Below the pieces are notes generated by a model. The model did no database searches, was not told the DNA's origin, and worked only from the letters and a program-made list of their open reading frames with translations. From CAYUIS01 sp964444825 (GTDB lineage: Bacteria; Chloroflexota; Anaerolineae; B4-G1): a stretch of 64,000 nt of DNA. The stretch is from NCBI GenBank assembly GCA_964444825.1, contig CAYUIS010000002.1:7814-71813 (forward strand). The letters are read 5' to 3'. Below, in pieces: positions 36,697 to 46,724 of this stretch. The first letter of the stretch is position 1; each line of letters opens with the position of its first letter. The translations under genes were made by a program, and so were the position numbers.

Positions 36697-37818
36697 GTGA
36701 CGAGCGAGCAGAGCCTCTTCACCCTCGTAGCCACCGCTGGCCGGGCCCGCGCCGGCGTACTCCACACTCCCCACGGAGAGTCCCTCACGCCGGTCTTTAT
36801 GCCCGTTGGCACCCAGGCCACCGTCAAGGCCGTTTCCCCGCGTGATCTGCACGATCTCGGGGCGACGGTTGTCCTGGCCAATACCTACCATCTTTACCTC
36901 CGTCCCGGAGACGAGTGCATCGCCCGTCTGGGCGGGCTGCACGAGTTTATGGGATGGGATAGCCCCATTCTCACCGACTCGGGCGGTTATCAGGTGTTCA
37001 GCCTGGCCGAGCGGCGCACGCTTGACGCCAATGGCGTTACCTTTCGATCCCATCTCGACGGCTCCGAGCACCGCTTCACACCGGAGAAGGCCATCGCCAT
37101 CCAGGAGAACCTGGGAGCCGATATCATCGTCTGCTTCGACGAGTGCGCCGAACCCTACGACTATGAGTACAACCTGCAGGCCCTGGCGCGCACCCACGCC
37201 TGGGCCGAGCGGTGCAAGGCTGCCCAGACCCGCTCTGACCAGGCGCTCTTTGGCATCGTCCAGGGAGGCATCTTCCCCGATCTGAGAGAGCAATCGGCCC
37301 GTTTCCTGGCTCGGGTTGGCTTTGACGGCTACGCGATTGGTGGCCTGAGCGTGGGAGAGACAAAAGAGGAGATGCACGCTGCCCTGGACGCCATCGATCC
37401 TCTGCTGCCCTACGACCAACCGCGCTACTTGATGGGCGTCGGTACGCCAGAGGACCTGATCGAGTGTGTGGCCCGGGGCGTGGACATGTTCGATTGTGTG
37501 CTCCCGACCCGGATGGCACGTAATGGAGCCGCTCTCACCCGCACGGGGCGGCTGAACCTGCGTAATGCTCGTTTCGCCGACGACCCCAACGCACTGGAAC
37601 CTGGGTGTAGCTGCTATACGTGCAGCCACTTTAGTCGGGCCTACGTCCGCCATCTGACCCGTGCGAACGAGATTCTGGGGCACCAGTTGCTCAGCCTCCA
37701 CAACCTCCACCTTATGCTCACCATAGCACGAGAGATCCGGGAGGCCATCCTGGCGCAAGAGTTTCAGGCGTATCGACAGGAATTCTGGCAAAGGAAGAAT
37801 ACCGCGGGTGACCAATAG
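36697..37818 (+). CDS. tgt: Queuine/preQ1 tRNA-guanine transglycosylase
   Basis: Replaces guanine 34 in GUN anticodons with preQ1 during queuosine formation. At 373 residues it has normal family length. Visible: general acid/base D94 in DSGGYQVF, substrate loops GIVQGG and GGLSVGE, the nucleophile Asp in GVDMFDCVLPTRMARNG, and the zinc site CSCYTC with a downstream His (HQLLSLHNLHL). GTG start 2 bp after the kinase stop suggests co-transcription with the two-component genes, though a functional link is not evident. Confidence 0.96.
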   Translation: MTSEQSLFTLVATAGRARAGVLHTPHGESLTPVFMPVGTQATVKAVSPRDLHDLGATVVLANTYHLYLRPGDECIARLGGLHEFMGWDSPILTDSGGYQVFSLAERRTLDANGVTFRSHLDGSEHRFTPEKAIAIQENLGADIIVCFDECAEPYDYEYNLQALARTHAWAERCKAAQTRSDQALFGIVQGGIFPDLREQSARFLARVGFDGYAIGGLSVGETKEEMHAALDAIDPLLPYDQPRYLMGVGTPEDLIECVARGVDMFDCVLPTRMARNGAALTRTGRLNLRNARFADDPNALEPGCSCYTCSHFSRAYVRHLTRANEILGHQLLSLHNLHLMLTIAREIREAILAQEFQAYRQEFWQRKNTAGDQ

Positions 37819-38470
37819 CAGCGGGAGAACTCCGCTCCGGCTCCTGGTCACTGCCGCTGCCACTGTCCTCCTTCTCTCCACTCCCGGCTCCGTTCCAATG
37901 CTTCCCTGGCAGATCTATGTCTTTCGAGGCGGTTCTTTTGCCCCAGTTTCTTCTTCCTCCCATATCACGCTTCTCTCCCCCCACCCCTCTATGCCTCCTC
38001 CATCCGCCCCCTCGACCTGGCAGGTCACTGGGGCCATCCTGGCCGACGTGACTGACGATGGCCCCGCCGAGTGGGTGCTCCTCGTCTGGCGTCCGTGGCG
38101 TGATTGGCCCATCCAGCGCTGGACCCCGGGCCCCAGTCCCATCGCCGGTCTCCACGACGACGCAGGCGCTAGCTGCCAGATCATTCTGCTTGATCCAAAG
38201 GATGGACTTGAAGTCTGGGCTGGGTCCGCCTTGCCCGCGCCATTCCTGTCCCTGGCAATAGGAGATGTGGACGGCGATGGGCGAACCGAGCTCGTGACAC
38301 TTGAGGGAGACTATGCCAGCGGGCGCGACGGTCCGGGCACCGCCGTCGATGTCTGGCGGTGGAATGGCTTCGGATTCGGGCTGGAGTGGCGATCGCCCGC
38401 CAGCACCCTTCATCAACTCCGCTTGACCGATGCGAACAACGACGGTATACTGGATATAGCTGTGCGCTGA
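37808..38470 (+). CDS. Exported FG-GAP/VCBS-like repeat protein
   Basis: A 220-residue protein with GTG start overlapping the tgt end by 11 bp. It has an N-terminal signal-like helix (LRLLVTAAATVLLLSTPG) and acidic loop motifs typical of FG-GAP/VCBS propeller blades: LADVTDDGPAEW, IGDVDGDGRTELV and DANNDGILDIAV. With only about three blades visible, it is shorter than a full propeller. Function unknown. Confidence 0.65.
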   Translation: MTNSSGRTPLRLLVTAAATVLLLSTPGSVPMLPWQIYVFRGGSFAPVSSSSHITLLSPHPSMPPPSAPSTWQVTGAILADVTDDGPAEWVLLVWRPWRDWPIQRWTPGPSPIAGLHDDAGASCQIILLDPKDGLEVWAGSALPAPFLSLAIGDVDGDGRTELVTLEGDYASGRDGPGTAVDVWRWNGFGFGLEWRSPASTLHQLRLTDANNDGILDIAVR

Positions 38471-38526
38471 AGAATAGCGACCGGTGGAGTCTACATCAAC
38501 CCACGGAAGGTAAAAAGACCGTCGAT

Positions 38527-39117
38527 ATGAGAGCCCATGTGATCCTGATGGTGTCGAGCGTTGTGCTCGCGGCCTGTGTGCCTACAGGCCCACCCACAAG
38601 CCAGGCGACTGTGGAGCCGGTGTCACTTGTAACACCTGTCGTTCCAGAAGGCGCAAGCTATTACGACGGGTGCACCCACATGCTCAGCTATCCATCCGAG
38701 TTGGAGACCAGTGACGGGATCCTGTTCCAGTCTCCTAGCGATCAAGACGTCTCCCTACTCATCATCGCCCGGCGTCGGACTGATGGTGAGGAGGGTCTAG
38801 CCCTTGATGCCGTCGCCTCGCAGATCGCTGCCCGGTGGTCCACCCAGGCGAACGCCCCCGTCTTCGAAGCTGCTCAGGTCACCGACTATCTGGGCGCCTC
38901 ACTCGACGGCCTGCGATCCGATCTTGTGGACGAGGCGGAAACTCACACCCACTTGATGGTCGTCGTCCGGCCCGAGACCCTATTGGGGGATATGCTCCCC
39001 GCCGATGTCGTATACGAAATAGTGGCGCAAGCCCCTGTCCCCATTTGGTCGGAATGGGATCCGCTGTTCGAGATCGCGTTTCAGAACTTTCACCCCAAGG
39101 ACTGTGGGGGTGTGTAG
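38527..39117 (+). CDS. Lipoprotein of unknown function
   Basis: A 196-residue protein. ATG 38527 places a lipobox (VVLAAC, Cys17) at the end of a signal sequence. The mature part (YDGCTHMLSYPSELET ... ) has a PsbP-like feel, but I cannot assign it with confidence. Only two further Cys are present, one near each end of the mature domain. It sits 28 bp upstream of the DUF3160 lipoprotein and is probably co-transcribed. Confidence 0.7.
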   Translation: MRAHVILMVSSVVLAACVPTGPPTSQATVEPVSLVTPVVPEGASYYDGCTHMLSYPSELETSDGILFQSPSDQDVSLLIIARRRTDGEEGLALDAVASQIAARWSTQANAPVFEAAQVTDYLGASLDGLRSDLVDEAETHTHLMVVVRPETLLGDMLPADVVYEIVAQAPVPIWSEWDPLFEIAFQNFHPKDCGGV

Positions 39118-39145
39118 GATAGCCTGATACCGAGGAGGCACACCT

Positions 39146-41392
39146 ATGCGAAACACACGAGCAATTACCGCCGCGACTATGGCCCTTCTTGTCGCCATCT
39201 TGGCCTGCAATGCGCCTACCGCATCGCCGACGCCATCACCATCTGAGCCGACCGTTCCACCCACGGCCAGCGTCCCGCCCACGCCGACCCAGCTCCCCGT
39301 CGCCTCCCCCACGCCACCGCCCGGAGTCCGAGGACCGGGCTTTGCCACCTACCCAGAGATCCTGGCCAAGCTGCCTGCCGCCTATCAAGGCTATGCCCTT
39401 CCGATCGATCTCGGAACACTGGGCAACTATGATTCCTTTAGTCTGAGCGATCCCCAGAGCGCAGTGCTGGCCGGGAACGGCTTTGTCGTCACGCCGGCCG
39501 AATGGCTAGAGTTCTACCAGCTCTATGAGAACGTTCGCTACGAAGAGATCCCCGTCTTTGTCACCACCGACTCTGTCTTCCACGTCTACCACCTGCTGTT
39601 CGACAAGATGCTTCGCGATCTGGAGCGCGAGCGCTTTGAACCCGACATCCGAGCGCTGACTGCCGCTTGCCTGCAATCGGCCCGAGAGCTCTACGCCGAG
39701 CTCCAGACCACGTCGATGGAGACGACGGCTCTGCACACGCTCGCCTATTTTGCCGTGGCCGATGCCCTCATCAACCCCGATTCCGCTACGCCTCCAGAGG
39801 TCGCCGACCTGGTCGCCGGTGAGTTGGCCCTTATAGGGGCTCACGGGGGTATGAATGGCAGCGTCATTTTTAGCCAGGGCTGCCCGGCAAGCTGCAACCC
39901 GTGTGATCCCAATCCTCCACCCGAATGCTTGGAGCAACCCTGCCTGTGTGAGGACTATTCCCAGTATGTCCCCCGCGGCCACTATACCCGGAGCGAGCAA
40001 CTCGAGCGTTATTTCCGTACGATGATGTGGTACGGCCGCATCAATATGCGCCTGCAAAAGCCTAGCGAGACCCAAATGGCGCTTCTGATCACCTACATCC
40101 TGCGCCACACGACCGTCGATGGAGAACCTGCCGGTGATGTGTGGGCCAAGGTATACGATCCTACTGTCTTTATCGTCGGCAGCTCCGATGATCTCGGCTT
40201 CCACGAGTACGGCGCTCTGTGGGACGTCCTTTTTGGCGCGGATAGTTCCGCCGCCGATATCGCTGACGAGTCGAAGCTGCGAGAATTCGTCGATGCGGCC
40301 AGTCAACTGCCACCCCCGCAGATCAACTCAATGTGGGTCCATATTTCGGAGGACAAGGAAGAAGTGACCCAGGGCTTTCGCTTTATGGGCCAGCGTTTTG
40401 TGCTTGACGCCTACATCTTTGAAGAGCTCACCTGGAGGGAGGTGGGCACGCCCGCGGCCCCTCGCACGCTCCCCAGTGGGCTCGACGTGATGGCCGCCCT
40501 CGGCTCAGATGCCTCGTACACCATCCTCGATCAGACCGGCGAGACGGCATATGCCAACTACCTAGAACAGATGTCCAAACTGCGCGAAGAGATCTCGGCG
40601 CTCCAACTCGACTCCTGGACCCAGAATCTCTACTGGACCTGGCTCTATTCATTCCATCCATTGCTCGAACCCAAAGGCAGAGAGTATCCTGCCTTTATGC
40701 AGACTGAAGCCTGGGCGCGCAAGGACCTCCACACTGCCCTGGGCTCCTGGACCGAGCTCAAGCACGACACCATCCTCTATGCCAAGCAAGTGATGGCCGA
40801 GTTGGGCGGTGGCCCACCGCCTGAGCCGCCCCACGGATGGGTGGAGCCGAATCCCGAGGCATACGCTCGCTTGTTGTCCCTCACCCGCATGACCCGCGAC
40901 GGGCTGGAGAGCCGGGACCTGCTCACCGAGAACACCCACGCCAACCTGATGCGCCTCGATAGTCTCCTCGTCTTCTTGCTGGACACCGCCGAGCGTGAGC
41001 TGGCCGATGTACCGCTGACCACCGAGGACTATGAGCGCATCAAATACTACGGTGGCGAGTTGGAGGCTATGACGCTCGCCGCCGCTGACCAGGATGGCGA
41101 GGGTATGCCGTTCTTTGAGGACGAGGAGCAAGCGGCCCTCGTAGCCGATGTCGCCACCGACCCCGCTGGTCAGTTCCTGGAGGAAGCTATTGGCCGCATC
41201 TTTGAGATCTATGTCGCTATCCCCGATGGCGAAGGGGGTGTGCACATCGCCAAGGGCGGCGTCTTTTCCTATTACGAGTTTCCCCGCGACATGCGAGAGG
41301 GTCGTCTGACCGACAAAGAGTGGCGAGCGATCCTGGACGCTGGCGAGGCGCCGGATCAACCCGAATGGACCAATTCCTTTATCAGCCGGTGA
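39146..41392 (+). CDS. DUF3160 lipoprotein
   Basis: A 748-residue protein with a strong GAGGAGG ribosome-binding site, a lipobox (VAILAC, Cys21) and a Pro/Thr/Ser linker (about 24-60). A long mostly helical domain follows, including NGFVVTPAEWLEFYQLYE and VFVTTDSVFHVYHLLFDKML, characteristic of the DUF3160 family. A Cys-rich insert (CPASCNPCDPNPPPECLEQPCLC) lies near residue 250 and could bind metal or form disulfides. The biochemical function of the family is unknown to me. Confidence 0.8.
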   Translation: MRNTRAITAATMALLVAILACNAPTASPTPSPSEPTVPPTASVPPTPTQLPVASPTPPPGVRGPGFATYPEILAKLPAAYQGYALPIDLGTLGNYDSFSLSDPQSAVLAGNGFVVTPAEWLEFYQLYENVRYEEIPVFVTTDSVFHVYHLLFDKMLRDLERERFEPDIRALTAACLQSARELYAELQTTSMETTALHTLAYFAVADALINPDSATPPEVADLVAGELALIGAHGGMNGSVIFSQGCPASCNPCDPNPPPECLEQPCLCEDYSQYVPRGHYTRSEQLERYFRTMMWYGRINMRLQKPSETQMALLITYILRHTTVDGEPAGDVWAKVYDPTVFIVGSSDDLGFHEYGALWDVLFGADSSAADIADESKLREFVDAASQLPPPQINSMWVHISEDKEEVTQGFRFMGQRFVLDAYIFEELTWREVGTPAAPRTLPSGLDVMAALGSDASYTILDQTGETAYANYLEQMSKLREEISALQLDSWTQNLYWTWLYSFHPLLEPKGREYPAFMQTEAWARKDLHTALGSWTELKHDTILYAKQVMAELGGGPPPEPPHGWVEPNPEAYARLLSLTRMTRDGLESRDLLTENTHANLMRLDSLLVFLLDTAERELADVPLTTEDYERIKYYGGELEAMTLAAADQDGEGMPFFEDEEQAALVADVATDPAGQFLEEAIGRIFEIYVAIPDGEGGVHIAKGGVFSYYEFPRDMREGRLTDKEWRAILDAGEAPDQPEWTNSFISR

Positions 41393-41404
41393 GACCCTAA
41401 TGAA

Positions 41405-41502
41405 ACCCTAAAGGTTTGGCGCAAGGTCTTGGCAATAAAACAACTGATGGCTATGAGATTCCTCCAAAACAATCACCTGGTGAAAACCTTTAGGGTCTTT
41501 TT
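41405..41502 (+). terminator. Inverted repeat with T-run, CCCTAAAGG family
   Basis: ACCCTAAAGGTTT at 41405 pairs with AAACCTTTAGGGT at 41484-41496, followed by CTTTTT. The long loop (66 nt) is unusual. The same arms form a tight hairpin at 55083-55115, so this is also a dispersed repeat. Confidence 0.55.
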
Positions 41503-41523
41503 GGCAGACACTGAGGCACAGTT

Positions 41524-42432
41524 GTGAGCATACTACAAGGGCTTTTCCTCGGTATCCTTCAGGGTGCAACCGAGTTTCTCCCCATCAGCAGTTCGGGCCA
41601 TCTGGTGCTCGTGCCCTGGCTATTGAACTGGCCCGCACCCGGCCTGGCCTTTGATGCGGTCGTTCACTGGGGCACAGCCGCGGCCGTGGTGGCCTACTTT
41701 TGGCGCGATTGGGTCTCCCTCGCTATCGCCGGGGTCCAGTCCTTGCCTTCCGTATGGCGATATGTGGCCTCCGCCCTCACGCGGGGGCAGCGACGGCCGG
41801 ATGGCGACGATCCTGTCCCCCAGCTCCTCGCTAAACCCTCGCCGGGTCCGGCAATTCCCGGTAATGCCCGCCTCGCTTGGCTGATCATCCTGGGCACCGT
41901 GCCCGCAGCGTTAATCGGTTACCTGCTGGAAGATTTCTTTGAGGAGATGTTCGCCCGCCCCGTTGCAGCCGCCCTCTTTCTCTTTGTCACGGCGGCCTTT
42001 CTCACGGCCAGCGAGTATCTGGGTTGCCGCGAGCGTGACCTCGACACCCTGAGATGGCCTGATGCACTGCTGGTCGGGCTAGCCCAGGCACTGGCGATCT
42101 TCCCAGGCATCTCCCGCTCCGGCGCGACCATCGCCGCCGGCCTCTCTCGAGGTCTCAAGCGAGAGCCTGCCGCGCGCTTTAGTTTCCTCCTGGCAACGCC
42201 GATCATCATTGGCGCGGGGCTACTCAAGGTAGCCGATCTGGCACAGATGGGCGGCCTGGCAGCTCAGGCCCCGACGCTTATCGTCGGATTCGTGGCAGCG
42301 GGCGCCGTCGGTTTTGCTTGCATCCACTTCCTACTCAGGTACCTGCAGCGCCACCAACTCTATCCCTTCGCCATCTATTGTGTTTTCGCGGGGTTTGTCT
42401 GTCTGGTTGTGGCCTGGGCCCGAGGGGGATGA
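41524..42432 (+). CDS. uppP: Undecaprenyl-diphosphatase (BacA/UppP)
   Basis: A 302-residue integral membrane enzyme that recycles undecaprenyl pyrophosphate for cell-wall synthesis; overexpression of the family gives bacitracin resistance. The two signature blocks are visible: GATEFLPISSSGH (residues 14-26) and FPGISRSGATI (about 196-206), with multiple transmembrane helices. GTG start at 41524. An extra charged loop (about residues 85-115) makes it slightly longer than the usual 265-280 residues. Confidence 0.95.
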   Translation: MSILQGLFLGILQGATEFLPISSSGHLVLVPWLLNWPAPGLAFDAVVHWGTAAAVVAYFWRDWVSLAIAGVQSLPSVWRYVASALTRGQRRPDGDDPVPQLLAKPSPGPAIPGNARLAWLIILGTVPAALIGYLLEDFFEEMFARPVAAALFLFVTAAFLTASEYLGCRERDLDTLRWPDALLVGLAQALAIFPGISRSGATIAAGLSRGLKREPAARFSFLLATPIIIGAGLLKVADLAQMGGLAAQAPTLIVGFVAAGAVGFACIHFLLRYLQRHQLYPFAIYCVFAGFVCLVVAWARGG

Positions 42433-42481
42433 GTGATATCTAGTGCATCGCGGCGGAAATCAACATCTGGTTCCCTGCTTG

Positions 42482-42581
42482 AAGGGGATTCCTTCGACAG
42501 ACTCAGGACAGGCTGTCAGATCCCCGTCTGAAGCGTCGTTCTCGCCGCGCAAAGCCGGGATCTGACGATCCCTGGCGAGCA
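42482..42581. repeat. Dispersed intergenic repeat, copy 2
   Basis: Matches 4807-4860 with one change in 54 bp and shares the flanking blocks GCCGGGATCTG and CCCTGGCGAGCA. It lacks the internal ~30-bp extension of copy 1. It lies between the ends of two convergent genes. Confidence 0.75.
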
Positions 42582-42590
42582 CAGAACCGG

Positions 42591-45500
42591 CTAGGCTGCG
42601 GAACGACTTTTCTTCCCCCAGGCAGCCGTGATCTCCGAATTGACCGCAACATTCTCAAGAAAGCTACGCCGCAGAGCGTCATCGCTGATCTTGGCCGTCT
42701 TCTCCAGCAATATATCGTGTGCTTCAGACAGGATGCTTTCAGCCCGCTCGACAGCCGCGGCGCCTCCTGTAGCATCTAGAACGCGGTAGCACGTCATATA
42801 GACCTGCAGGGGATACTCGATTCCTTCCAGACCGTTATCCTCGATCCACGCCAGAATCTCCTCCACCCGCTCAAGTGCCTGCTCAAGATTACCCTGAGCC
42901 ATAGCGACGCGAGCCAGCCCTGCCACATCATCTATGGCCAAGCCCTGCTGGCCCAACTCCCGGCGCAGGCGTTTCGCTTTGCTGTAGGCCTCGGCGGCAG
43001 CCTCCAGTTCGCCCAGGCCCACCAGCGCGTGCCCCAGGTAGGTCAGGCTGTATCCCTCGCCGCGCCGGTCGCCAATCTCTCGCTGGATGACCAGAGCACG
43101 CTGGCAGTGCTGTCGGGCGGCTTCATCGTCGCCCAGACCGTGGTAGACCAGACCAAGATTGACCAAGCTGGTAGCCTCTCCCCAACGATCATCGATGGTG
43201 AGGCGGAGATCAAATGCCCGCTGGTGATAGTCTCTCGCAGCTTTGTAGTCGCCCAGGTCGTAGTAGACGACGCCGAGGTTGCTGAGAGCCATTGTCTCGC
43301 CCCGCCGATCGCCGATGGTTTGGTGGATGGATAACGCCTGTTCAAAGTAGTCTCGCGCTTCCGGCAAGTCACCCAATTCACCACGGATCACGCCAAGATT
43401 GCTCAAGCTGTCGGCTTCACCCGGACGGTCACCGTTGGCACGGTGGATCTCCAGCGCTTGCCGGTAGTGCTCCTGTGCCGCCTGATAATTGCCCTGGTAA
43501 AGGTAGACATCACCAAGGTAGTAGAGGCCCTGTGCTTGACTACGGCGATCATCGGCAGATCGCGCCAAGGCCAGGGCACGCTCCAGTGGAGCGTTCGCCG
43601 CCTCGTAGTCGCCCCGGCGCCAAAGCACCTTGCCCCACACAATATAACCTTGAGTATCGTCCGCTAACCCCTCCGTCCGGGCAGCCTGCTCAATGGCTCT
43701 CCGCACCGCGATCAACGCCGCCGAATAGTCACTGGTCACTTCCATATAGTTGGCCAGCCGCAGAGCCACTTCGATATCCCGACGCTCATCTTTCATTCCC
43801 TCGGCCAAGAGGACCAGCGTCACTAGGTCTTGCGCCTGCGCCTCCCGCTCTCCCCGCAGGTCATTCACCGCCTCCCGCGCCGCCAGAAGGCCGTATCGTG
43901 ACTCCAGGTCGCTCTCCGGCGTGAGCTCCAACGCACGGCTGAGATAACCCGCCGCCTCCACATTAGCATATTGAGCCGCTGCCCACTTACCAGCCAGTCC
44001 AGCGTAGTGCCGCTCACGATCGTGATCATCAGCCTGATGCCAGTGATACACCAACAGCGGGTAATATCGCGCTAAGGGAGAATCGAGTCCTGCCCGCGCA
44101 TCCAGATCGGCGCCATCGCCAAAAGTCCGCTCATACCACTCGGCCACCGTGCGATGCAGTTGCCGTCGCTGGGCGAACAGCAGCGTCTCGTAGGCCACTT
44201 CTTGGGTGATGATGTGCTTGAAAAGATAGGTCAGCTCCGGCTCTGGCGCCTCCAGCGGCGTCAGATCCAGGTGAGTCAGATCATCCAGATAGCCCCTCAG
44301 CAGGCGGTGGCTGACCTCCATATGCTCGCCCAGCGTTTCGTGAAGCGCCGTATAGGCAAAGGTACGCCCGATGACGGCCGCCACCTTGAGCGTCAACTGC
44401 TCTTCCGGCGGCAGCTGGTCGATGCGTGAGAGGACGATGCCCTGGATGGTGTCTGGTAGCGTCTGGGCGGCTCGATCCAGGTCGCCACTGACCAGGCAGC
44501 GGGTCGATCCCGCATCCGTCTCGATGGTGATGAGATCATTGTCCCGCAAGGCATACACCAACTCTTGGGCGAAAAAGGGGTTACCACCTGCCCGCGTGCG
44601 CACCAATTCAGCGACCGGTTCTGGCAGCCCATCGTCGCTCAACCCCAACCTGGCCGCCGCCAGCATCAGTGTCTCCTCCTGCGACATCGATTCCAGCGAC
44701 AAACCCTCGACCTCCTCCATGCCTGCCAGGACCTGCGGTTCGAAACGCGCGACCTCGCCCTCCAGGGGGCGCATAACGACCACCAACAACAGCGGCTCCT
44801 GGGCAACCGTGAGCGCCCGCGCCACCTGCAGCGTCAGATCCCACGATAGCGAGTCGAGCCATTGGGCATCCTCCATAACGAGAACCAGTGACCCCTCAGC
44901 CGCCCAGGCCCGCAGCAGTGCCAGGAGGAGAGAGACCAGACTCTCGTGTCGCAGATGGGTGTCGAGCGAGGCAGTCAAATCGTTCTCAGGAAACCCAAGG
45001 TTTAGCATATCGTTCAACAGAGGGATACGCTCCTCCAGGTTGAGGGCTACATCGCGAACGTGGGCCTGGACCCGCTGCCGTCGCTCCTCTGGTTGGCGGG
45101 CCTCTTCCAGGTCAAAGTAAGAGACAAATACGTCCCGCCACGCTCGATAGGGCGTCTGCTGCTCGATGCTGCGTCCCGCGCCCTGCAGGCCCGCGATGCC
45201 GCGCTCCCGCATCAATCGTGTCAACTCCTCCACCAGCCGTGACTTGCCGATCCCGGCATCCCCCTCGATAAGCAAGATGTGGCTGTGTCCGGCGCGCAGG
45301 TCGTCCAGGCAGGCCACGAGCCTGGCCACCTCGGCCCGACGCCCCACCAGCACACCGCCAGTTTCCATCTCCCCTTCCCTGGCAACCTCGCCTGCGGGAC
45401 GATAGATACGAATTAGGCCTATCTTGCCCTTGACACGAACAGGGGGAAGAAGCTCAAAAGCCAACCTGCCCCGCGCGCCCCGATACGTCTCGTAGTCACA

Positions 45501-46652
45501 GCGCACCTGCCCCAGCCCAGCCACGCCCATCAAACGGGCCGCCAGATTGACCGTGTCGCCCATCACGGTGTATTCGCGTCGGGTCTCACTGCCGACAGGA
45601 CCGGCAAACACACGCCCGGTAGTCACGCCAATAGCCAGCTCCAGACCCTGCGTCTCGGCCAGAGCCTGCAGGTCCAGCGCACAGCGCAAGGCCCGCTCGG
45701 GGTCATCCTCGTGAGCGCGGGGAGGCGCGCCAAACAGCACGATGGCAATTGTCCCCTTATCATCCACTGCTACCTTGTTGATGCCACCCTCGTAGCGCTC
45801 AATGATCTCTTGACTCCCGCGTAGGAAGGCATGAAGCCTCTCGATGGCATCGGCCTGCGCGTAATCGATGCCGCCGATGCCGATGAACAGCACACTCATA
45901 GGCCGCAGCACGGCCAGCCACTCCTGTAGCGCTTCGCCCAACCACGTGCTGACCACACCGGGAACATAGGCCCGCAGGACCAGTTCCACCGCCGCCGGAT
46001 CCTGGACCCCGGCCCAGTCTGGCTGGGACAGAGGGCGCGGCTTCACAGCGTGGGAGACAATGACCGCCTCAGCTTCCGGGCTGAGGACGATCTCACCCCG
46101 GCTGGCTTGGTGTTCCGCTTGTGCTACCTGGCGTAGGGAGTCGCCCGCGATGACATACTCCCAGCGCCCGAATACGCCGCCCACCCGGGCCGCTATGATC
46201 TCCCCAGCACCGATGCCGATCTTCATCCCCAGGGCCACGGGACCCGCGCTGGTTTCCAGCGTGGCAAACTCACTCATTGCCTCCTGCATCACTTCGGCCG
46301 CCTGTTTGGCCCGGCGCGTGGCGATACTCAGATCCTCGTGCACGGCAGGAAACACCACCGTCACCGCGTCGCCGCTGAATTTCACCACCTCGCCCCCTCC
46401 TGCTTCGATGAGGGCGATCATGCGGCTAAAGTAGCCGTTGAGCAAGCGGGTCAGCTCCTCTGGCCCCTCGGCGCCCTTTTGCGCCAGCGCTTCCGTCAAC
46501 GGCGTGAAGCCAGAGACATCGGCAAAGAGGACCGCCGCCGAAAAGCGGTCGGCTTGAGCCTCGGTGGCGGGGGCTGGCGACGTCTCGCTCAGCGTAGCGC
46601 GGACGATATCGGGCGGAACGTAAGCAGCGAGAGTGCGCAACAAATCAGTCAT
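42591..46652 (-). CDS. Tandem class III cyclase domains + AAA ATPase + TPR protein (soluble adenylyl cyclase-like)
   Basis: A 1353-residue cytoplasmic protein; ATG 46652 follows GAGGAG. Cyclase domain 1 (about 36-200) keeps both metal Asp (D45 in FADVSGFT and D95 in KFSGDA) and K91, but lacks the transition-state Asn/Arg. Domain 2 (about 250-400) lacks the first metal Asp (IGIGG) but has K293 and N369/R373 in VNLAAR. This is the complementary C1/C2 arrangement of animal ADCY10. An AAA/NACHT-like ATPase follows, with Walker A GDAGIGKS (464-471) and Walker B-like VLVMEDAQW. A helical region and at least five TPRs end the protein. It probably makes cAMP in response to an intracellular signal; bicarbonate control is only a possibility. 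Confidence 0.88.
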   Translation of the reverse strand: MTDLLRTLAAYVPPDIVRATLSETSPAPATEAQADRFSAAVLFADVSGFTPLTEALAQKGAEGPEELTRLLNGYFSRMIALIEAGGGEVVKFSGDAVTVVFPAVHEDLSIATRRAKQAAEVMQEAMSEFATLETSAGPVALGMKIGIGAGEIIAARVGGVFGRWEYVIAGDSLRQVAQAEHQASRGEIVLSPEAEAVIVSHAVKPRPLSQPDWAGVQDPAAVELVLRAYVPGVVSTWLGEALQEWLAVLRPMSVLFIGIGGIDYAQADAIERLHAFLRGSQEIIERYEGGINKVAVDDKGTIAIVLFGAPPRAHEDDPERALRCALDLQALAETQGLELAIGVTTGRVFAGPVGSETRREYTVMGDTVNLAARLMGVAGLGQVRCDYETYRGARGRLAFELLPPVRVKGKIGLIRIYRPAGEVAREGEMETGGVLVGRRAEVARLVACLDDLRAGHSHILLIEGDAGIGKSRLVEELTRLMRERGIAGLQGAGRSIEQQTPYRAWRDVFVSYFDLEEARQPEERRQRVQAHVRDVALNLEERIPLLNDMLNLGFPENDLTASLDTHLRHESLVSLLLALLRAWAAEGSLVLVMEDAQWLDSLSWDLTLQVARALTVAQEPLLLVVVMRPLEGEVARFEPQVLAGMEEVEGLSLESMSQEETLMLAAARLGLSDDGLPEPVAELVRTRAGGNPFFAQELVYALRDNDLITIETDAGSTRCLVSGDLDRAAQTLPDTIQGIVLSRIDQLPPEEQLTLKVAAVIGRTFAYTALHETLGEHMEVSHRLLRGYLDDLTHLDLTPLEAPEPELTYLFKHIITQEVAYETLLFAQRRQLHRTVAEWYERTFGDGADLDARAGLDSPLARYYPLLVYHWHQADDHDRERHYAGLAGKWAAAQYANVEAAGYLSRALELTPESDLESRYGLLAAREAVNDLRGEREAQAQDLVTLVLLAEGMKDERRDIEVALRLANYMEVTSDYSAALIAVRRAIEQAARTEGLADDTQGYIVWGKVLWRRGDYEAANAPLERALALARSADDRRSQAQGLYYLGDVYLYQGNYQAAQEHYRQALEIHRANGDRPGEADSLSNLGVIRGELGDLPEARDYFEQALSIHQTIGDRRGETMALSNLGVVYYDLGDYKAARDYHQRAFDLRLTIDDRWGEATSLVNLGLVYHGLGDDEAARQHCQRALVIQREIGDRRGEGYSLTYLGHALVGLGELEAAAEAYSKAKRLRRELGQQGLAIDDVAGLARVAMAQGNLEQALERVEEILAWIEDNGLEGIEYPLQVYMTCYRVLDATGGAAAVERAESILSEAHDILLEKTAKISDDALRRSFLENVAVNSEITAAWGKKSRSAA

Positions 46653-46724
46653 ACATCTCCTCGCACAATGGAGTGAGCTGCGTTTCAACCATCCCTACGT
46701 TGGAGACAGGGATTCACCTGACAC

